DNA from: Anthopleura xanthogrammica
Taxonomy: Eukaryota > Cnidaria > Anthozoa > Actiniaria > Actiniidae
DNA: 64,000 nt
Reading direction: 5' to 3'
Assembly: GCA_964019055.1 (NCBI GenBank)
Contig: OZ025221.1
Coordinates: 2,649,713 to 2,713,712, forward strand
Part shown: positions 57,766-64,000 of the stretch, one piece after another
Layout: each line of letters begins with the position of its first letter
Numbering within the stretch: position 1 is the first letter of the stretch
The notes under the pieces: generated by a model
Databases searched by the model: none
Seen by the model: the letters and a program-made list of their open reading frames with translations, nothing else
What the model was told of the DNA's origin: nothing
Program-made: the position numbers and the translations under genes

Positions 57766-60700
57766 CTGAAACACAATGAAATTCCGAATTAAAACTAGTT
57801 ATTCCAATAAATGCATAGGAATGTTGAATATTTCTTAATTTTACGATTGGTGCCATATTTTGACAGCCAGTCGCTGGAAAAGCAAACTGAATATCCAAGT
57901 AGGAGTATGTCAAATTTTCCACTGAAAACTTCTAACATCCAAGAAGAAAACCAAAAGATATTCTAGACTATAAAACTATTATCACAACTTACCTTGGTGC
58001 AAGTTCCTGGGTAGTTGACCCAAGTAATATTGTTTTCACTGTACCCCAAGCTGTACTTGGTGATATACTGTGAAGCTGTTCTGTGTACTCTTCCTTGTGT
58101 TGCTACTTTGGTAATAGTCTTCACATCACCAAGGTCAATCTGCAGGTATTCACCAGGAGTTTTACTGCCAGCAGCCCAACATCCCTCATCAACCCTTACG
58201 GTGGGAGCCCGGTGAAGTCGAGCATACCAGGGGGCAAAAGTACGACGGAAATACGAAGAAGCGGTGATTTGGGAATCCAAGATTCTTCCATCTTGCATCC
58301 CAAGCGCTCCGCCACACCCTGAAAAAAGCAAATCAAAATATTCTGTTAGGTTTGGTTAGTTTCGCCTATTCTTTTGTTTAGTCTTGTTAATATCAGCAAA
58401 AAAGGATATCACTGTGTAGATACAGTACTTACTTTAAACATAAATAGCCTAGTTTAGTCAATTGATCATTAAATAAACTCAAAAAAACCTCCCCAGCACT
58501 ACTTCTAAAATTATGCAAAAATCAACCGAAAGAGGAGTTTCCTTGCATAAAATTATTTCTTCTTTTAAAGATTATTTAAAAAAATCATGCTTTTATTCTT
58601 TTCTTCTTACCATCAGGCGTGGTGGTTGTGCAGTTTTGGATCTCTGTGTCAAGAACAGCATGGTCAACACAAGGGTTAGCAAAGGGAGGCTCGGGAAGGT
58701 CGTACGTCTTCACACGTTTTCTTGCATAATCAGGACACCTCAGGTCAAAAGTACAGTTGGACCACGTGCTCCAGGTTTGGGCTAAAACTAGTAATATAAT
58801 AATAAACTATATGTATAAGTAAACATAATAAGAATTAATTCTAAATCAAGAGACCATGAAGGACAGATAGAGACTCTCCAGTATAACCTTTGGGATATCG
58901 GTATCCCTCGAAAGTTATTTTTAGATTTTGCATACCTCTTCCGCTTCAGGTTACTAGTCGCGTGAGGGTCCTTGAAGCAATATGGCGGCCGGTGGAGAAG
59001 TGAAAATTATTTTTGTGACTAAAGTTTATTTCAAAAACACAGGAAAATGCTATTTTTATAGAATCTTAAGTATAAGGAAAGGGGTCACCGTAAATACATT
59101 ACAATCAAGTGCGATAATAAAACTTCAAGTTTCTTCGATAAATTTGATTCCAAGTCCGATGAGAGCATCGATTTACAACTGAACAATTTTAAAGTGCCAA
59201 AAATTATCTCATTTATTTATTATTATTTTTTATTTAAGTTTTCAAATATATTTTCTAGCTTTGAAAGACTTCGATAACTGATTAAGTCGGCAACCAACAG
59301 AATTTTACTTTAGCCGTTGTATTTTTGATCAGCTTGTGAGATGACAAGACGGTGAAAAGTCAATTGAAAACATAATTTTTTGTAGGTTTTGAACTGCTCT
59401 AATTGGCTTTGCTTTTCTCGTACTGGTAGTAAAAACAAAAGCTCCAGATGCAGAATCCAAGCTTTTGTTTTCAGTGAAAGCTTTCTGATTAAAAGCATTT
59501 TGTTTTGCTGTTTTCATTCACCTTGTGGGAGCCGTTAGTCGTTTTTATTCATCTAATTGAATGTCTAATTCAAACTCTTGTGAATGCTTGTGAAGTATTT
59601 GAATTTTTTTCGTTTAAATTAATTGATGTACTTTTAAGAGTGTTTGCAAAAAAATTAATTCAGTTAGCCTGTGGTCTTAAATTGGAAGGATTTTTTTTCT
59701 TCACTCAAAGTGAATTATTATTATAATTTTTTTTTTTTCGTGTTTTTGGAAACGTTTTGTGATTACAGAAATCTTTTACAAATTTTGATTGGCTTGAACT
59801 TCGAAAAACTTGGGAGAATTCAAAACCTGATCTTTATATAATGTCAAATGGTGACCACTTTTAATATATTCGTATACTTCTAAACACGTGTTTTGTGCTG
59901 CCGAACGAGGCCTTATTTGGTACAACCAGACAGCTTGGCATCAAATGTCTCTGTCAGTCAAAGTACAAAATCCCGTGCATAGAAATATGCAAACACATTA
60001 AATGTGCTCCTACTTTTGCGCGTCGCGCTATAAAAGACCTTGTGTTTTAGTATGTCTATAAATAAATGAAGATAAATTTTCCTGATTTTTTAAAGAAATC
60101 GTCTTGTGATAAGCAGAATAAGCAGAAGCCTCCAATTTGTGATTTTAAAATACTTTCCTTACTCTCCCAAACATAAAATATGATTTATTGAACATTTTCA
60201 ACACAAAATGAATCGTTACCCTACGGGGTACGCAAAATCTAAAAATAACTTTCGAGGAATACCGATATTAAGATACCAGAGTCCCTCTCCGTCCTTCATG
60301 GTCTCTTGTTCTTAATCTAAGGTATATTTTACATAAAATCTAGATACATCTGGTTCTCGATCTTGAAATACGGGGTTTTTTTTGTTGTTTTTTTTTTTTT
60401 TTTTTTTTTTTTGAAACTGCTACCTAGTATTTTATTAACAACTTGCCATTCTTTCTTTCTATCTGCCTCCATTCTATCTTTCACCCTTCTAATTTCACTT
60501 CCTGATTCATCCCTTCGATTCCTTCCATCCGTCTATCTGTTTGTTACTCCCTCCTTTATTCCCTTCCCTTAGTTCATCTCACCCTATCTTTACCTTCCCT
60601 GACCGCCACTCCATTTTCACTAATTTCTCTTCTCGTATGTCTTCTCTGCTCCAGCTCCTTTCACGAGCTTCCGACTATTCCGCAGCATAGCGTTGCAGTC

Positions 60701-62814
60701 CCCTCCTAGCTAGCAGTCGTTCAATTTTTATTCTAGCTAGTAAGCATAACAACTGAAAGTTTTTAATCCAGCGTTTATCTTTTTCTTTAAATAAATATCA
60801 GCAGTAAGCTCTAACATGTATTTCAAGCTGTACTGCTCTGCCCATTTCCTAAATTACAGTTTTGAAACCCTGGGTCTCACGTCCCCAGTCTGGATTTTAT
60901 AGTGCTTAAGGTCTGTAATAAAATAACTAGTACCGGATTTGACAAATGATTACCAGATATGCACAGGAATCTCACTCTACCTTTTTCACAGTTGTACCCA
61001 TAATATGGACATTGACACTGACACGAGTATGTGTTGGTCTTGTAGATGGGAAAACACGTGCCATTGTTCTCACAAGGCTCGTCGTGGCATTTAGTCTGTT
61101 AAGGTAAGGAATGCCGTCAGTATTGGTATTGATATATTTGTGCTAAATCTGATATAGAAGAGGGAGTGACTGATAATCTGTAAAAAACTTTGGGTTTCGT
61201 AGAGAGTGAAAATAAGACTCTGCAAACAAAGCCGGGACAATTTCTTTGTCAGTTTGCGTATCCTCCGTGGTTACGTAGCAACGCTGCAAGTCTTCGTTAT
61301 TTTGACATGGAAGCCAACCTCAGGTTTGAAATATCAGGCTCAACTGTGGTTATGCTGTCAGTCATTTTCTATTTGTACGTGCTTATCAATTATCTTCAAG
61401 TGGAGCAGATTTGAAATTAAAACATTTTTCGTTTCCAACTGATGATAGTTAAAGCAAATCAACCTAAGTTGTAGAGCCTTTTATGTCTTTAAGAACGTAT
61501 AATAAGAAACAGTATATCGTATATTACACTTGAAGTCCTAAAACCGAAAAAGAAGCTCAGAAAAACTTAGTTCTGAACATGGTCTTCTTTTAAAAATTCG
61601 GTCGACTATTGTTTCATAAGCATTAACTGGTTGTTTTTCTTGGTTGAAGCAATAGTTCATTATCACCCCGAAAATATTTAAATTTTCAAAATATGGATAA
61701 ATAATATATGATTAGGAGGGAATAAGGGAATAATCTTTATTTCCGAAAGATACAAAAATTAATCTTTTCAAAATGGTTTGCAGTTTCGTTTTACTTCGTA
61801 CACGTTCAGGATACTAAGCACACTTGTGATCTTAATTGAGGAAGGACAACAGAAAGTGGTAAACCTCGCGGTTCAAAACGAGTCTAAAAATTTTAACTTA
61901 CATTTTGTTTAACTTCACTATTTTGATGCTTCAAAACAAAAGCCCGTTTAAAAATAGTTGAAGTCAATAAAAACAGAAAAGTTCAGTTGAAAAAGGTGTT
62001 AAAAGTAGGGTGTTGCAGTTATTGAAGAAGAAATATGTATTATTCTTTTTTGACTCGTGTAAAATATCTAACCTTCAAGCTGTAATGGGGAATAAGGGAA
62101 TAATCTTTATTTCCGAAAGATACAAAAATTAATCTTTTCAAAATGGTTTGCAGTTTCGTTTTACTTCGTACACGTTCAGGATACTAAGCACACTTGTGAT
62201 CTTAATTGAGGAAGGACAACAGAAAGTGGTAAACCTCGCGGTTCAAAACGAGTCTAAAAATTTTAACTTACATTTTGTTTAACTTCACTATTTTGATGCT
62301 TCAAAACAAAAGCCCGTTTAAAAATAGTTGAAGTCAATAAAAACAGAAAAGTTCAGTTGAAAAAGGTGTTAAAAGTAGGGTGTTGCAGTTATTGAAGAAG
62401 AAATATGTATTATTCTTTTTTGACTCGTGTAAAATATCTAACCTTCAAGCTGTAATGGTTGTAATTCTCGTTGTTGGTGATGCTTGAGGAAGAGTTGAAC
62501 ATGTCCGTAGCAAGAAGCTCACATTTAAACTTGCCATTAGAGTCAGGAAAGACAGCGACGTTAAGCGACAAGCACTGCAAGTTTTGGACACACCACACCT
62601 GACACTTTTTCTCGTTTGGCATCAGTGAAGAGATGAAGGGTGTGACTTGCAAATACTTGAACTGGTATTTTATAAAGTTAGCGAAATGAAGACCGTGTTT
62701 GACATCTCTGACGACCGAGTTGTTGGCGGCTTGAAAATGTATGACTTCTTTTGCCTCGCGAGAAGCGGTAATCAGAAGCGTTAAAAGAATAATGATAGAA
62801 AGAAGATCGTACAT
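57628..62814 (-). CDS. secreted PAN/Apple - EGF - thrombospondin-like - F5/8C (discoidin) protein, whole gene
   Basis: Join of five exons, minus strand: 62443-62814, 60981-61095, 58611-58787, 57993-58318, 57628-57765; 1128 bp, 375 residues, intron phases 0, 1, 1, 0. Order: signal peptide (1 to about 20), PAN/Apple-like region with C71, C75, C81, C98; EGF (125-162); a WSTWSNC thrombospondin-like segment (163-221); F5/8 type C domain (223-375) that ends with its closing Cys directly before TGA. No membrane segment or GPI signal, so it should be secreted. F5/8C domains bind carbohydrate or lipid, PAN domains bind protein or glycans, which suggests an adhesion or recognition role (inference). Similar mosaics are common in cnidarian genomes. 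Confidence 0.85.
57993..58318 (-). CDS. PAN-EGF-F5/8C gene exon 4: first half of F5/8C
   Basis: GCGGALGMQDGRI...ITASSYF, WYARLHR, GCWAAG, EYLQIDLGDVKTITKVATQG and YSLGYSENNITW are textbook F5/8C landmarks. Phase 1 in, phase 0 out (AAG|GTAAGT). Confidence 0.92.
58611..58787 (-). CDS. PAN-EGF-F5/8C gene exon 3: thrombospondin-like module
   Basis: LAQTWSTWSNCTFDLRCPDY with a following basic RKR, then two further cysteines: four cysteines rather than the usual six of a TSP1 repeat. Symmetrical 1-1 exon. The module is best called TSP1-like. Confidence 0.75.
60981..61095 (-). CDS. PAN-EGF-F5/8C gene exon 2: EGF domain
   Basis: TKCHDEPCENNGTC, YSCQCQCPYYGYNCEK. Seven cysteines are present because CQC is extended to CQCQC, one more than a standard EGF, so one may be free or paired with another domain. 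Acceptor CCTTAACAG, donor GTAGAG. Confidence 0.88.
61718..62457. repeat. perfect 370-bp tandem duplication across an exon-intron boundary
   Basis: 61718-62087 and 62088-62457 are identical as far as I can read (for example GGAATAAGGGAATAATCTTT at both starts, and CTAACCTTCAAGCTGTAATG at both ends). The unit includes the last about 15 bases of exon 1 and its GTTAGA donor, so a second donor lies inside intron 1. Confidence 0.95.
62443..62814 (-). CDS. PAN-EGF-F5/8C gene exon 1: signal peptide and PAN/Apple region
   Basis: MYDLLSIIILLTLLITASRE is a signal peptide. FQAANNSVVRDVKHG leads into a PAN/Apple-like core with C-x3-C-x5-C and a later KCELL. It ends CAT TAC AGC TTG AAG|GTTAGA in phase 0. 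The exon's last bases and its donor are duplicated in tandem 370 bp downstream (62073 area). Confidence 0.85.
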
Positions 62815-62837
62815 GTTTGCCGAACATCAGCTTTCAA

Positions 62838-63400
62838 TTGTAATGATATGCTACTTATTGACGACAGTATTTGTATCTTTTGGCTGGTTAAGTTCTGCGT
62901 TACTTATTAATGACATCATAAGTGCCGCTAAGCCAGTTTATTGTTCTAATTAAGGCAACCAATTGTGTTTTCATAAGTAAACCCCCAGGGTATTCTAGAA
63001 GACAGTGTATTATTGGATATTCAAGGTGAAACCTGATTATTAAGACTTAGTGCGATTTTGAAACCCCAATACGGAAAATATTTTCTTCCAACGCCGTCAA
63101 TATAACCCGTATTGGCGGCTCAAAATCGCATAGGAAAATCGCGATTCTTTAGGTTATGGATGTATTGGTGTAAGGCGGTATGTACATGTCACCAACAGCT
63201 GCAACATGTTGATGTAAGTTTGAAGTTAAACAAAGTTTTTATTCTTTGACGATTGTGAATCGAAGTAACGTTAGCAACCATAGAAATTCCATCAACGTTG
63301 ACGCGAGTGAAAAACGCACTGCGCATACTCGGAAGTTCGTCGTGTTTACAAAGACAACAATTGTAGATTTACCGGCGTTTAGGAATTAAATCTCTAAAGT
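62838..63400. repeat. upstream region of the PAN-EGF-F5/8C gene, duplicated at 50126-50690
   Basis: This begins 24 bp upstream of the ATG and must contain the 5'UTR and possibly the promoter of the gene. The copy at 50 kb has the proximal 75 bp inverted. Beyond 63400 the match stops where a foldback-type sequence (63405-63480) begins. Confidence 0.8.
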
Positions 63401-64000
63401 TTTCAAAGAGGTCGAGTGCAATTTGAACTCTTTGAAAAACACACGAGTGCGAATTATCCCAAATTGAACGAGAAACCACATGATTACTTGTTAATAATAT
63501 ACATGAAAAATCTTACAAACTTTACCGTCCGACATTGAAAATCTCAAGAAAAAACTCTGAGCGCGCGCTCAATGACGTGAGATGGCGTCAGCAGCGCGCG
63601 CTCTTCAATTGAAACCGACAAAAATTTTATTCAAAAACAAAGAAAATCACCAACTTTTTAGCCATTTTCACCGCTTAAACTTGTTCCTTCACCATCGGAA
63701 AATGCATAGTCTTGATGCTTAATAATGTTATCAAGAGCAGAATAATAAAAAAACTGGTTTCAAGACCGTTTTCGGAAATTGTAATTTGCACTGTGTTACA
63801 ATTTTTTGCACTGTGTTACAGATTTTGCACTGAATTACCACTGTTCATCAGCCAATCAGAATCGAGTAATTTTCTTATGTATATTATTAGTCGGTAAATA
63901 GTGTTTTTCTTCTCTTTTTTTTTTTTTTTTTTTTTTTCTACTACGTTCCTTATCAGAAGAGAGCCAAAAACAGGAAATGAAAACAGCGCATGTACAACAT

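Overview
The window is metazoan genomic DNA and most likely comes from an anthozoan cnidarian such as a coral or sea anemone. It is AT-rich and intron-rich, with GT-AG introns, a DIRS-type tyrosine-recombinase retroelement, a truncated LINE, tRNA-derived SINEs and many foldback/MITE elements. Its genes combine extracellular modules (LRR, PAN, EGF, thrombospondin-like, F5/8C) in a way common in Cnidaria. The species call is inference.

Layout: 1-2.4 kb is repeats and palindromes. A single-exon class A GPCR lies at 2421-3419 (-). 3.4-9.2 kb has no recognisable gene and holds repeats, including a TIR element at 7861-8696. A decayed DIRS element (gag with a SAP motif, RT, RNase H, tyrosine recombinase) occupies 9238-12545 (+), followed by its 3' repeat.

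The main result is one large gene on the minus strand, 44376 down to 15215. I assembled it from splice sites and phase-consistent exons: a signal peptide, an LRR N-terminal cap, 30 single-repeat LRR exons (27 of exactly 72 bp, plus one each of 75, 66 and 63 bp), two exons of cysteine-rich GCC2/GCC3 (ephrin-receptor-like) modules, one 1521-bp exon with the rest of the cysteine-rich stalk and a TRP-like multi-pass membrane domain, and a last exon encoding an octapeptide-repeat tail. The 36 coding exons total 4611 bp, 1536 residues, with every junction in frame. All introns flanking LRR exons are phase 2, so any LRR exon could be skipped without losing frame. The introns carry satellites and mobile elements, including about 1.5 kb of an AACCAAAC octamer repeat, a 1.3-kb inverted repeat with mirrored ORFs, a LINE 3' end and several MITE families.

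44.4-57.6 kb has no confident gene. It holds foldbacks, a DIRS 3' remnant, a 22-bp minisatellite, a zinc-finger-like ORF fragment and two inverted-repeat arms about 5 kb apart. A second complete minus-strand gene follows (62814 to 57628; five exons, 1128 bp, 375 residues) encoding a secreted PAN/Apple-EGF-thrombospondin-like-F5/8C protein. Its first intron is interrupted by a perfect 370-bp tandem duplication that copies the 5' splice site. Its upstream region is duplicated at 50.1-50.7 kb with a 75-bp part inverted. An LRR receptor and a secreted lectin-like adhesion protein on the same strand would fit recognition or adhesion roles, but nothing in the sequence proves that they work together.
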